DNA of 64,000 nt from Exercitatus varius (GCF_029577735.1 NZ_JARQTO010000004.1:87516-151515), one strand, 5' to 3'; counted from the first letter of the stretch, positions 22,712-31,118 are shown. Numbers and translations are program-made. The notes: generated by a model not told the origin, from the letters alone.

Positions 22712-23521
22712 ATGGACTACTATGCGGTTTGGGGCAATCCCGTTAAACACAGCAAATCCCCGCAAATTCACAAGATTTTCGCCGAACAGACCCAACAAAA
22801 CATGGAATATGAAGCTATATTGGGCGATCCCGAACGGTTCGAAATTGAGCTGTTAAGCTTTTTTGCCAACGGCGCCAAAGGTTGTAATATTACCGCGCCG
22901 TTTAAAGAACGGGCTTATGATTTGGCCGACGAATACAGCGAGCGCGCTTTAGCCGCGGAAGCTTGCAACACGTTGAAACGTTTAGATAACGGCTGTTTAT
23001 ATGCCGATAATACCGACGGCGCCGGTTTAGTCAGCGATTTGGCGCGTTTGGGCTGGTTGAAACCGGATCAATCGGTGTTAATTCTCGGTGCCGGCGGCGC
23101 CGCAAAAGGCGTGTTGTTACCTTTATTACGGGCACGGCAGAATATCACCGTTTCCAACCGCACGTTAGCCAAAGCACAGCATTTGGTTGATAAATTTCTC
23201 TCTTACGGCAATATTCGGGCGGTCGGACTCAGCGATATTCCGCGGCAAAAATTTGATTTGGTGATTAACGCTACTTCTCTCGGTTTGCAAGGTAAAACCC
23301 TGAATATCGATCCCGAAATTTTGCGTCTGGCGGGCGCCGTTTACGATATGCAATACGCTAAAGACAAAGACACGCCGTTCGTTGCCCTGGCGAAATCTCT
23401 CGGCGTGCAAAATATCAGCGACGGATTCGGCATGCTGGTGGGACAGGCCGCGCATTCCTTCTATTTATGGCGCGGGGTGATGCCGGATATTCGGCCTTTA
23501 TTGGAAAACGATTCCGTCTAA
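22712..23521 (+). CDS. aroE: Shikimate dehydrogenase (NADP+)
   Basis: A 269-residue enzyme reducing 3-dehydroshikimate to shikimate in the aromatic amino acid pathway. The substrate residues fall at the classical positions: the SKSP loop at 14-17, Lys65, Asn86 and Asp102. The NADP loop GAGGAAKG starts at 126 and is followed by the SNRT stretch. Full length. Last gene of the zinc-ribbon-tsaC-aroE operon, followed by a USS-pair terminator. Confidence 0.97.
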   Translation: MDYYAVWGNPVKHSKSPQIHKIFAEQTQQNMEYEAILGDPERFEIELLSFFANGAKGCNITAPFKERAYDLADEYSERALAAEACNTLKRLDNGCLYADNTDGAGLVSDLARLGWLKPDQSVLILGAGGAAKGVLLPLLRARQNITVSNRTLAKAQHLVDKFLSYGNIRAVGLSDIPRQKFDLVINATSLGLQGKTLNIDPEILRLAGAVYDMQYAKDKDTPFVALAKSLGVQNISDGFGMLVGQAAHSFYLWRGVMPDIRPLLENDSV

Positions 23522-23525
23522 TACA

Positions 23526-23566
23526 AAAGTGCGGTGAAAAAACGTGAGATTTTTTCACCGCACTTT
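23526..23566. terminator. USS-pair terminator after aroE
   Basis: Perfect 17-base inverted repeat: 23526-23542 (AAAGTGCGGTGAAAAAA) with 23550-23566, 7-base loop. It consists of two full USS cores in opposite orientation with their AT flanks. Confidence 0.88.
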
Positions 23567-23584
23567 GATCGCAATGTTATATCG

Positions 23585-23600
23585 GGCGGATTAATCCGCC
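23585..23600. repeat. 16-base perfect palindrome before the exported unknown's stop
   Basis: GGCGGATTAATCCGCC, followed on the plus strand by a T-rich run (TTAATTTTTA). Possibly a second, weaker terminator for aroE. Confidence 0.45.
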
Positions 23601-23607
23601 TTAATTT

Positions 23608-24048
23608 TTAAATATGAGAACGGATTTCCGTTTTTGCCGCGGTTAAATCCGACTGCGTCGCGGCTTGTTCCAGGCTGTCGATGAGTTTATTCAATTTCCA
23701 GCCGGCGTAAGTTGCGTCCAATTGCGCCCGACGATTATCGGCCGATTCGCCGAAATCGAACGTCTGCGCTTTTATTGCCGCTTTAGCCTGTTGCGCCAAT
23801 TCTTTTGCGTCGGTTGCTAAGCGGTTGAACGTCGTTATGTCGGGAGCTTGATTTAACTGATTTAATTTCGCGTTTAACGCCGTTTTTAGCGCATCGTAAC
23901 GATTGGTTTCCACTTTCACCGCACGGTGAGTTTGGTTTGAAATATCGCGCGTAATTTGGCGTTCCATATGGCTCGCTGCGCTGGCCTGTGTGGCGAATGC
24001 CGCGGTGACGAATGCGAAAGTAAGAGTTTTAATCATTGAATGTTTCAT
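23608..24048 (-). CDS. Exported alpha-helical protein of unknown function
   Basis: A 146-residue protein with a Sec signal peptide (MKHSMIKTLTFAFVTAAFATQASA-AS). The mature part is Ala/Gln/Lys-rich and predicted almost entirely helical, with segments such as AKELAQQAKAAIKA and LDSLEQAATQSDLTAAKTEI; there are no cysteines. AGGAA lies 6 bases before the first Met. It diverges from a LysR gene across a 140-base AT-rich gap, a layout typical of a regulator and its target. I do not recognise the family. Confidence 0.65.
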   Translation of the reverse strand: MKHSMIKTLTFAFVTAAFATQASAASHMERQITRDISNQTHRAVKVETNRYDALKTALNAKLNQLNQAPDITTFNRLATDAKELAQQAKAAIKAQTFDFGESADNRRAQLDATYAGWKLNKLIDSLEQAATQSDLTAAKTEIRSHI

Positions 24049-24188
24049 AATCTTTTCCTTAAAAATGTTCGTTAATAACGGTTAAACAAACGACGTTCGT
24101 CGTTCGATGGCAGGCATTATAAAGAATTAAATTAATATGATAAGATTGCCAATAGATAATTCACTTTTAAGGAAAAGTTAATAATACT

Positions 24189-25088
24189 ATGCAGAGCTCA
24201 ATTTACGGTTATCTCACTTATTTTCATGAAATCGTTAACGAAGGATCTATCGCGGCGGCGGCAAGAAAGCTGGAAATCGCCCCGCCGGCGGTAAGTAACG
24301 CGCTGAAACTGTTGGAACGCCATCTCGGTTTGCCGTTGTTTACCCGCACCACTCGCAAAATGGAGTTGACGGAAGCGGGACAACGGTTGTTCGATTCCAC
24401 CCGGGATATAATTCAAGGGCTGGATTCGGCCATGGAGTCCGTTCGCGATTTAACCCTGAAGCCTTCCGGTTTGGTGCGGGTGACAACCTCTTCGATTGCG
24501 TATTTATTGGTCGTCAAACCGTATTTTGCCGAATTTTGCCGGCGTTATCCCGATATTCGGCTGGAAATTTCCGTGAATGACGGCATTGTGGATATCGTAA
24601 AAGAAGGTTTTGATGTGGGCATTCGTTTCGGCGACAGGCTGGAACAAAATGTTGTGGCCAAAAAATTGCTCGATCCGGTGCGGTTGGGGCTTTATGCGTC
24701 GGAAAACTATATTCGGAAATACGGCAAGCCGGAAACCTTACAGGATTTGAGCCGTCATAAACTGCTGGGTTATCGTTTTGTTACGGCAAATCGTATTTAT
24801 CCGCTGACCTTAAATCAGGACGGCAGAGAAATTTCGGTGGACATACCGCACGTTATTGTGACCAATAATGTGATGGTCGAGCTGGATTCCGTGCGGCAGG
24901 GCGTGGCGTTGGGGCTGTTGTTCGAGCCGGTGGTTAACGCGCTGCACGATCGCGAGAAGTTTATTCCCGTGCTGGAAAAGCACTGGACGCAATATCCCGA
25001 GTTGTTTTTGTTTTATATGCAACACAGTCAAAAAGCCGGCCGCGTGCGGGCATGGATTGATTTTCTACTGGAAAAAACATCGGCTTGA
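24189..25088 (+). CDS. LysR-type transcriptional regulator (CrgA/DmlR-like)
   Basis: A 299-residue regulator. The N-terminal winged helix-turn-helix has EGSIAAAARKLEIAPPAVSNALKLLERHLGLPLFTRTTR (about 20-55), where the Ala-rich recognition helix departs a little from the usual SxAA pattern. The C-terminal type-2 periplasmic-binding-like co-inducer domain has the IRFGDRLEQNVVAKKL stretch typical of the CrgA/DmlR/AaeR group. Effector unknown. It diverges from the exported unknown at 23608-24048, its most likely target, and converges on the second LysR gene. Confidence 0.88.
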   Translation: MQSSIYGYLTYFHEIVNEGSIAAAARKLEIAPPAVSNALKLLERHLGLPLFTRTTRKMELTEAGQRLFDSTRDIIQGLDSAMESVRDLTLKPSGLVRVTTSSIAYLLVVKPYFAEFCRRYPDIRLEISVNDGIVDIVKEGFDVGIRFGDRLEQNVVAKKLLDPVRLGLYASENYIRKYGKPETLQDLSRHKLLGYRFVTANRIYPLTLNQDGREISVDIPHVIVTNNVMVELDSVRQGVALGLLFEPVVNALHDREKFIPVLEKHWTQYPELFLFYMQHSQKAGRVRAWIDFLLEKTSA

Positions 25089-25145
25089 GGGAAAAGTGCG
25101 GTGAAAAAATTTGAAGTTTTTTGGAGTGCTTATCAATACAACAGG

Positions 25146-26069
25146 CTATAGCGCCGATTGAATAAAAATATCCCATAAAGCTTCGACCGTTTTACGCATT
25201 TTCTCTGTCGAGCGGTATAGCCGGATTTCAATGGGCAGTCGGTAATCGGGGTTTTCCGTTGCCGCTATAATATCACCGTTTTTAACGTCTTGTTCCGCCA
25301 GCGTTTCCGGTAGCCATGCTACGCCGTCTCCTGCTTTCACCATCGCCAGCAGTGTAGCGGCCAAATCAGAGGTGAATGCCAGTTTCAGCTTATCGCCGAT
25401 TCGATTGATTGCCGCCGTATTGGCGATAATTCGCCCGATTCCTGATTCATTACTAAAGGACAAATAAGGAATTTTCTTCTCATTATCGATTGCCCATAAA
25501 GGCTGTCGGCCGTTCTTTCCGGTTTTGCTGTACGGAATCAATCTATCAACGCCTAAACGCAGACTGGAAAAGTTTTCCGGCGATAAGTTGAGCTGCATAT
25601 AGGGATGATAATGACAAAGCAGAAATTGTGATTGTCCCTGTAACAGCGTACGTTCGCATGCATGTAACGTGTCGGAAAGCAAACGAAACGCCCCGAAACG
25701 AGCGATATCATGGTTGTGTCGTAATAATTCCGGAAAAAATGAAAATGATAAGGAATGGGTGGCGGCAATAACTACATCGGAGCGATTCTTATCCGCCATA
25801 TCCAGCGCCTCATTTCGGGTATTATCGATTATTCTTAGAATTTCCGGCACTTTCGAACAAAACTTTTCTCCTGCCGGGGTTAGCTGCACACCTCGTCGAT
25901 TACGAACAAACAGCGGTGTGCCGACCCATTGTTCCAATGCTTGAATCCGACGGCTAAATGCCGACTGTGTTACATAACGTGTCGTCGCTGCTTGCGAAAA
26001 ATTCAGTTTTTCGGCCAGCACAATACAGTCTTTCAACCATGTTATCTCTAAGTTATGAAAATCTTGCAT
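25146..26069 (-). CDS. LysR-type transcriptional regulator, HypT/YjiE-like
   Basis: About 307 residues. The N-terminus NLEITWLKDCIVLAEKLNFSQAATTRYVTQSAFSRRIQALEQWVG matches the HypT (YjiE, QseD) branch, in which WL-D-F/I...NFSQAA...TQSAFSRRI is diagnostic. E. coli HypT responds to hypochlorite by methionine oxidation; whether that holds here is unknown. The start at 26069 is chosen because family members begin shortly before the NxExxWL motif; upstream frames from 26090 or a GTG at 26123 are possible. It diverges from the tartrate dehydratase gene and is its likely regulator. Confidence 0.85.
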   Translation of the reverse strand: MQDFHNLEITWLKDCIVLAEKLNFSQAATTRYVTQSAFSRRIQALEQWVGTPLFVRNRRGVQLTPAGEKFCSKVPEILRIIDNTRNEALDMADKNRSDVVIAATHSLSFSFFPELLRHNHDIARFGAFRLLSDTLHACERTLLQGQSQFLLCHYHPYMQLNLSPENFSSLRLGVDRLIPYSKTGKNGRQPLWAIDNEKKIPYLSFSNESGIGRIIANTAAINRIGDKLKLAFTSDLAATLLAMVKAGDGVAWLPETLAEQDVKNGDIIAATENPDYRLPIEIRLYRSTEKMRKTVEALWDIFIQSAL

Positions 26070-26232
26070 GACAGCATTCCTGATTAACATTGGACGAAGA
26101 TCATTTCGATATTTAATATTCACAATGAAAATTAAATGGAAAAGATAAATAAAATCTTTTCTGAATTATATTTACAATCCTGTAGTTATGCAATTTATGC
26201 ATAAATCTTGTTGCTTTTTAAAGGAGGATACC

Positions 26233-27396
26233 ATGCGTATTACCGATATTCTTGAAGTTACCAAACCTATTTCTTCCCCTATCCGAAACGCCTATATCGA
26301 TTTCAGTCAAATGACCTGCAGTATGGTTGCCGTGGTGACCGATGTCGTGATTGACGGGCGCCGCGTGGTGGGCTACGGCTTTAACTCCAACGGACGTTAC
26401 GGGCAGGGCGGTTTGATTCGTGACCGCTTCCGCGACCGCATTCTTAAAGCCGATCCTGACAGTTTGCTGAACGACAAAGGCGACAATCTCGATCCGCACC
26501 GCATCTGGGATGTAATGATGACGAATGAAAAACCGGGTGGGCACGGCGAACGTTCGGTGGCGGTCGGCACCTTGGATATGGCGATTTGGGACGCGGTGGC
26601 GAAAATTGCGCAAAAACCGTTGTTCCAATTATTAGCTGATCGCGAAGGAATCCAAGCCAATCCGCGTATTTTCGTGTACGCTGCCGGCGGTTATTATTAT
26701 CCGGGTAAGGATTTGAAAGCTTTACAGCAGGAAATGCGCGGCTATATTCATCGCGGTTATAACGTAGTAAAAATGAAAATCGGCGGCGCCTCATTAGAAG
26801 AAGATCAACGCCGTATCGAAGCGGTATTACAGGAAATCGACGGTGACGCGCAACTGGCGGTGGACGCCAACGGTCGTTTTGATTTGGAAACCGCTATTGC
26901 CTACGCCAAAATGCTGCGTCAATACCCGCTGTTCTGGTATGAAGAAGCGGGCGATCCGCTGGATTATGCTTTGCAAGCTGCATTGTCGGAATTCTATCCG
27001 GGTACGATGGCGACTGGTGAAAATTTATTCTCTCATCATGAAGCACGCAATCTGTTACGTTACGGCGGCATGCGCCCGGACCGTGATTATTTGCAATTCG
27101 ACTGCGCCCTTTCCTACGGCTTGGTGGAATATCTCAGAACGCTGAAAGTGGTGAAAGACGCCGGCTGGTCGTGGTCGCGTTGTATTCCGCACGGCGGCCA
27201 TCAAATGTCGCTCAATATCGCCGCCGGGCTGGGTTTGGGCGGTAACGAAAGCTATCCGGATTTGTTCCAACCTTACGGTGGTTTCCCGGATTCCGTCCGA
27301 GTGGAAGACGGTCACATCGTCATGCCGGAACTGCCGGGCATCGGTTTTGAAGGCAAATCCGATCTGATTAAGGTTATGCGTGAATTAGCGGAATAA
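26233..27396 (+). CDS. tarD: D(-)-tartrate dehydratase, enolase superfamily
   Basis: A 387-residue enzyme of the mandelate racemase branch of the enolase superfamily, predicted to dehydrate D-tartrate to oxaloacetate (via enol). All expected residues are present two positions before those of Bradyrhizobium TarD: Lys180 and Lys182 in VKMKIGG, metal ligands Asp211 (VDANGR), Glu237 (WYEE) and Glu263 (TGEN), and His320 in IPHGGHQ. Sequence similarity to that enzyme, from memory, is strikingly high along the whole length. Start ATG 26233 with AAGGAGGA at 26221; a 26188 start is less likely. It diverges from a HypT-like LysR gene. Confidence 0.9.
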   Translation: MRITDILEVTKPISSPIRNAYIDFSQMTCSMVAVVTDVVIDGRRVVGYGFNSNGRYGQGGLIRDRFRDRILKADPDSLLNDKGDNLDPHRIWDVMMTNEKPGGHGERSVAVGTLDMAIWDAVAKIAQKPLFQLLADREGIQANPRIFVYAAGGYYYPGKDLKALQQEMRGYIHRGYNVVKMKIGGASLEEDQRRIEAVLQEIDGDAQLAVDANGRFDLETAIAYAKMLRQYPLFWYEEAGDPLDYALQAALSEFYPGTMATGENLFSHHEARNLLRYGGMRPDRDYLQFDCALSYGLVEYLRTLKVVKDAGWSWSRCIPHGGHQMSLNIAAGLGLGGNESYPDLFQPYGGFPDSVRVEDGHIVMPELPGIGFEGKSDLIKVMRELAE

Positions 27397-27412
27397 CGGT
27401 TTTCCATAGGAA

Positions 27413-27451
27413 AAGTGCGGTGAAAAAACGATGCGTTTTTTTCCCGCACTT
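27413..27451. terminator. USS-type hairpin between tarD and rlmC
   Basis: AAGTGCGGTGAAAAAACG (27413-27430) pairs with CGTTTTTTTCCCGCACTT (27434-27451) around ATG, with one mismatch. It sits between converging genes and can end both transcripts. Confidence 0.8.
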
Positions 27452-27459
27452 GAAGTGTG

Positions 27460-28653
27460 CTATTTCAGCGTTAACAATGTCAGCACTTCATAATGCGCGG
27501 TGTGCGGGAACATGTCGAACAGCCGGATTTTCCGCATTTGGTAATGGGTGAGAGATTGCAGATCTTTTCCCATGGTGACGGCGTTGCAGCTGGAATAAAG
27601 CAGAAATTGCGGGCGCAGATTGTTAAGAAATTCCGCCAGCGGCTTGCCGATGCCGCGACGGGGCGGATTGACGATGACCAAATCCGGTTTGTCGTCATCC
27701 TGATTCAAAGCGAAATTGGCGGCGTCGAGGGATTGAAAACGCACGTTTTTCAGACCGCACTTTTGCGCCGATAAGGTGGCGGAATAAACGGCGGAAGGCG
27801 AAATTTCAATGCCCGTCAGCGCCACGTCGGGATTGTTCGCCTGCAACGCCGCGGCGCAATGTAAACCGAATCCGCCCACGCCGCAGAACAAATCCCACAA
27901 CCGATTCACCGGCAAATCTTTCACCCAATTCTGTGCCGTAGCGTATAAACCTTCGGCGACGACGGGATTAGTCTGGAAAAAGCCTTGCGGGCGAATGAAC
28001 AACGGAATGCCGTTGAATCGTTCTTCCAGCACCTGTTGTTCGGTGAGAAAAATCTCTTTTTCGCCTTCCAGAATCGCCGCGTGTTGCGGTTGAACGTTCG
28101 CCGTGACCACGGTTAAATCGGGTAATTTTGTTAATAATCCCGCCAGTTCCCGTTGTATTAACCGCAATTTCGCTTCAGATCGCAACACGAAGCGTAACAT
28201 CAGTTTTTGATTGACGCGACTTTCCGTCAGCAAAATATATTTCAGCTCGCCTTTTTGTTTGGCAATGTTATAAGGCACTAACCCGGCCCGTCCGATAAAA
28301 TCCTTCAGCACGGAAAAAATGTCGGGAAAACGAGCGGGATAAAGCGGACAATCCGTTAAATCCGTCGCTTGGTTTTGTTCATTGATAATCCCCAAAACCG
28401 GTCGTTCCACCGCACCGCTCACCACCATTTTGGCTTTATTGCGAAAGCCGGATTGCGCCGACTGAAACGGCGCCGTCCATTCAAGTTGAGATTGATCCAA
28501 TGCCGAAATTTGTTGTTTCAGATGGATTTGTTTCCGCGTTAATTGGGCGTCATACGGCGTTTCGAGCCATTGGCAGGAAGTGCAGGTTCGGGTTTGGTAG
28601 TGGGGGCAGGTGATCATTTGGGTAATTTGGTTATTGAGATTGAATTCTGTCAT
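27460..28653 (-). CDS. rlmC: 23S rRNA (uracil-747-C5)-methyltransferase RlmC
   Basis: A 397-residue TrmA/RumA-family enzyme. N-terminal Fe-S cysteines are Cys16, Cys24 and Cys27 (CPHYQTRTCTSCQW), with a fourth in TDCPLYP. The SAM motif is LWDLFCGVGGFG, the NPPRRG motif is present and the catalytic Cys is in YSSCNA. No TRAM domain, as in RlmC rather than RlmD, and the body matches RlmC (FRNKAKMVVSG, FPHTAHYEVLTLL). Start chosen at the ATG 28653 (MTEFNLNNQ); a later ATG giving MITCPHYQ is possible. A second frame start at 28677 has no ribosome site. Confidence 0.93.
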   Translation of the reverse strand: MTEFNLNNQITQMITCPHYQTRTCTSCQWLETPYDAQLTRKQIHLKQQISALDQSQLEWTAPFQSAQSGFRNKAKMVVSGAVERPVLGIINEQNQATDLTDCPLYPARFPDIFSVLKDFIGRAGLVPYNIAKQKGELKYILLTESRVNQKLMLRFVLRSEAKLRLIQRELAGLLTKLPDLTVVTANVQPQHAAILEGEKEIFLTEQQVLEERFNGIPLFIRPQGFFQTNPVVAEGLYATAQNWVKDLPVNRLWDLFCGVGGFGLHCAAALQANNPDVALTGIEISPSAVYSATLSAQKCGLKNVRFQSLDAANFALNQDDDKPDLVIVNPPRRGIGKPLAEFLNNLRPQFLLYSSCNAVTMGKDLQSLTHYQMRKIRLFDMFPHTAHYEVLTLLTLK

Positions 28654-29101
28654 TTCTGCTTTTCTTTGTCTCGCCAAAGAAAGGCGTTCGTTTTGTCTTG
28701 TTTCTTGAAAATAGTGAAATTTGTTTCACGAAAATCTTGTTAACTTGCGCGCTCAGACAAACAAGATTTTCCACAAATTTCATCGTTTTCAGATGGCAAA
28801 AAGGGGAACCGCTTGTACATCTAAATTTATAGTTTTTTTATTAATTGTAAAAAAACGTTTAAAAATTTGACCGCACTTTTTATTGTAAAACTCCAATGGG
28901 CCCCGTCTGAGGTGCCTGAGCGACTTGAAATTTTTAGGAAAATAAGTTTGTTTGAGCGTAGCGAGTTTACTTATTTTCCGTGAAGAAAATTTCAATCAAG
29001 CGAAGAACAGAACCGAAGTCGGGGTGCACTTTCTTTTGCATACTTTTCTTTGTGTAGGCAAAGAAAAGTATGGCGCCTTTGGCGAAGCAAAGAAAGTAAG
29101 A
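28654..29101. repeat. 448-base non-coding region with several long inverted repeats and one USS
   Basis: No convincing gene. From left: a CTTTCTTT/AAAGAAAG pair at 28664-28683; an imperfect stem of GAAATTTGT...AAAATCTTGT (28717-28742) with ACAAGATTTT...ACAAATTTC (28760-28783); a USS at about 28869; GGAAAATAAG (28938-28947) with CTTATTTTCC (28970-28979), bounded by GAAATTTTT and AAAATTTC; and GCATACTTTTCTTTG (29038-29052) with CAAAGAAAAGTATG (29058-29071). Short open frames on both strands look like by-products of the repeat. It resembles a dispersed intergenic repeat of the Pasteurellaceae, from memory. Confidence 0.55.
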
Positions 29102-30142
29102 TCAAACCGATTGCCATTGTTCCTGAAGTGCGGTTAATTTTTTTGAATTTTCCCGCCATCTGGCGGTTTGAGTCAATTCGTTCCAGTTAAAGGTTTTCTG
29201 CTTAAATAATGTCTGTAACCGCTGTTGGCGGGCTTCGAAGTGCGGTCGGCTTTCGTTAAGTTTTAGCTTGTCCAGTACTTGTACGACGCCGTCGGGTTCG
29301 TTGCACAGTAACAGCAAATCACAGCCGGCGTTGAGGGCTTTTTCGCTGCGGGTGACAAAATCGCCCATGAAACCGGCGCCTTTCATTCCGAGATCGTCGG
29401 AGAAAACGGCGCCTTTGAAGCCCAGTTTTTGACGCAAGATGTCCTGTAACCAATATTTTGAACCGCTGGCGGGCTGATCGTCGCAATCGGTGTAAATAAC
29501 GTGCGCCGGCATGACGGCGTCCAATTTATTTTGAGCGATGAGTTGCTGGAACGGTTGAATATCCCGTTCGAAAATAACGGCGCTCGGGCGGTCGTCGAAA
29601 GGCGTTTCCAGGTGGCTGTCAGCCAAAACCTGTCCGTGTCCGGGGAAATGTTTGCCGGTGCTTGCCATGCCGGCGGCGTGCATGCCGTCGATAAAGGCGG
29701 TTGCCAAAGGAACGGCGGATTCCGCGTCGTCGCAGAAGCTGCGATCGCCGATGGCTTTGCATTGGTGTCCCAAATCCAATACCGGCGCAAAGCTGAGATC
29801 AATATCCAACGCCGTCATTTCCGCCGCCATTTGCCAGCCGGCTTCTTTTGCCATGGCGAGTTGCCGCGCCGGTTCCCGAATCAAGGCCGCGAAAGCTTGC
29901 ATGGCGGGCAGTTTGGTGAACCCTTCACGGAAGCGTTGTACCCGTCCGCCTTCCTGATCCACCGTGATAAGCAACGGTTTTTTAACCCGCCGGCGGATGT
30001 CTTTGATTAATGCCTGAATTTGTTCGCGATCGTAAAAATTTCGGGTAAACAGAATCAATCCGGCCACCAACGGATGTTCAAGCCGTTCGACTTCTTCCTG
30101 GTGTAAAGTTTGATCTTTCAGGTCGATAAGTAATGTGGACAT
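29102..30142 (-). CDS. nagZ: Beta-N-acetylhexosaminidase NagZ
   Basis: A 346-residue cytosolic glycoside hydrolase family 3 enzyme that releases GlcNAc from anhydromuropeptides in cell-wall recycling. It has the VDQEGGRVQR substrate segment (61-70), the family KHFPGHG motif (164-170) with the D-x-H general acid pair (Asp175, His177), and the nucleophile Asp in FSDDLGMKG. Its ATG is one base from the ycfL stop, so it belongs to hinT-ycfL-nagZ. Two USS cores lie near its 3' end. Confidence 0.96.
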   Translation of the reverse strand: MSTLLIDLKDQTLHQEEVERLEHPLVAGLILFTRNFYDREQIQALIKDIRRRVKKPLLITVDQEGGRVQRFREGFTKLPAMQAFAALIREPARQLAMAKEAGWQMAAEMTALDIDLSFAPVLDLGHQCKAIGDRSFCDDAESAVPLATAFIDGMHAAGMASTGKHFPGHGQVLADSHLETPFDDRPSAVIFERDIQPFQQLIAQNKLDAVMPAHVIYTDCDDQPASGSKYWLQDILRQKLGFKGAVFSDDLGMKGAGFMGDFVTRSEKALNAGCDLLLLCNEPDGVVQVLDKLKLNESRPHFEARQQRLQTLFKQKTFNWNELTQTARWRENSKKLTALQEQWQSV

Positions 30143-30143
30143 A

Positions 30144-30497
30144 TTAGTTTCGTAAATAAAGACGGTAATTCACGCTTTCCGGCGTCGGTTTTTGCAACGG
30201 CAAGGCGTATTTTTGTTGCGGATTCAACAACAAACTGCCGCTGTAAGCTTCCTGCGTGGCGCTGACTGGTTGGGTGACGCCGTTTTCCGCATACCAGAAA
30301 ATATCGTAACGCACGGCTAGCGGCGCGTCGGTTTTGTTTTTTACCCAAGCCGAATTATCGCTGACGCTTGCTTCAATGAACGGATTAAGCTCGGCGGTGA
30401 TGTTTAAAATCGGGTCGTGCGTGTGCACTAAATTCGGTCGGGAGGAACAGGCCGTCAGCAAAAGTGCGGTCACAAAAAGCAACGTTTTTTTCATCAT
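30144..30497 (-). CDS. ycfL: YcfL family lipoprotein
   Basis: A 117-residue outer-membrane-type lipoprotein. The lipobox LLTAC gives lipidated Cys17 of MMKKTLLFVTALLLTAC, and the mature part is a small beta-sandwich with VKNKTDAPLAVRYDIFWY. In E. coli ycfL lies between hinT and lpoB. The start overlaps the hinT stop; two adjacent Met codons (30497, 30494) cannot be told apart. The hydrophobic signal is encoded by a USS (ACCGCACTT gives TAL). Function unknown. Confidence 0.88.
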   Translation of the reverse strand: MMKKTLLFVTALLLTACSSRPNLVHTHDPILNITAELNPFIEASVSDNSAWVKNKTDAPLAVRYDIFWYAENGVTQPVSATQEAYSGSLLLNPQQKYALPLQKPTPESVNYRLYLRN

Positions 30498-30847
30498 GAT
30501 TTCGCCAGCATTTTTCCTAAGGGTTCGCCGCCGACCAAATGCATATGAATGTGGAACACTTCCTGTCCGCCGTGTTTATTGCAGTTGACGATTAAACGGT
30601 AACCGTCTTTTGCAATGCCTTCCGCTTCGGCAATTTTTGCCGCCACGGTAAACAGACGGCCTAACGTCGCTTCGTCTTCGGCGGTGACGTCGTTAACGGT
30701 CGGGATCAGCTTGTTAGGAATGATTAACACGTGAGTTTTGGCTTGCGGCGCGATATCGCGGAATGCGGTGACGAGCTCGTCCTGATAAACGATATCCGCC
30801 GGAATTTCTTTGCGAATAATTTTACTGAAAATAGTTTCTTCCGCCAT
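30494..30847 (-). CDS. hinT: HIT-family purine nucleoside phosphoramidase HinT
   Basis: A 117-residue Histidine-triad hydrolase of nucleoside phosphoramidates (for example AMP-lysine from LysRS). The catalytic triad motif HIHMHLVGG is near residues 99-107, and the Asn-rich NCNKHGGQEVFH stretch precedes it. First gene of hinT-ycfL-nagZ, with ribosome site AGGAGC before the ATG. Confidence 0.96.
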   Translation of the reverse strand: MAEETIFSKIIRKEIPADIVYQDELVTAFRDIAPQAKTHVLIIPNKLIPTVNDVTAEDEATLGRLFTVAAKIAEAEGIAKDGYRLIVNCNKHGGQEVFHIHMHLVGGEPLGKMLAKS

Positions 30848-30953
30848 AAGATTGCTCCTTTTTTATCGGGTTGATTTCGTTTAAAAATCAGCGGTTATTG
30901 ACCGCACTTTTTATCAGAAATTGAGCGAAAACGCAATTTTGATCAGGAAGATT

Positions 30954-30967
30954 TTGATCAAGCTCAA
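30954..30967. promoter_or_regulatory. FNR-like site upstream of focA
   Basis: TTGATCAAGCTCAA, one mismatch from the FNR consensus TTGATnnnnATCAA. Its centre is about 70 bases before the start of transcription inferred from the -10 at 31019-31024, a class-I-like position. FNR control of focA-pfl is established in E. coli; here it is inferred. Confidence 0.6.
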
Positions 30968-30996
30968 GTTTCTGGTTTTTAGTGGTTAAATCCTTT

Positions 30997-31024
30997 TTGA
31001 TTTATTGATCCGATGCTCTATAAT
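30997..31024 (+). promoter_or_regulatory. Predicted sigma-70 promoter of focA-pflB
   Basis: -35 TTGATT (30997-31002), 16-base spacer, -10 TATAAT (31019-31024, perfect). The leader to the GTG start is about 88 bases and AT-rich. Confidence 0.55.
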
Positions 31025-31118
31025 TAAAAAAATTTATAAGATTTCAAAAATTTTTTAATTTGTGACTGACGGATAAATTCAGTAGAATAATTTAAAATAA
31101 CTAGAATAAGGTATCTCT

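Noticed and set aside
28952..29137. 61-codon plus-strand frame before nagZ's end
   Set aside because: Composed of the inverted-repeat element and runs into nagZ antisense. No start signal.
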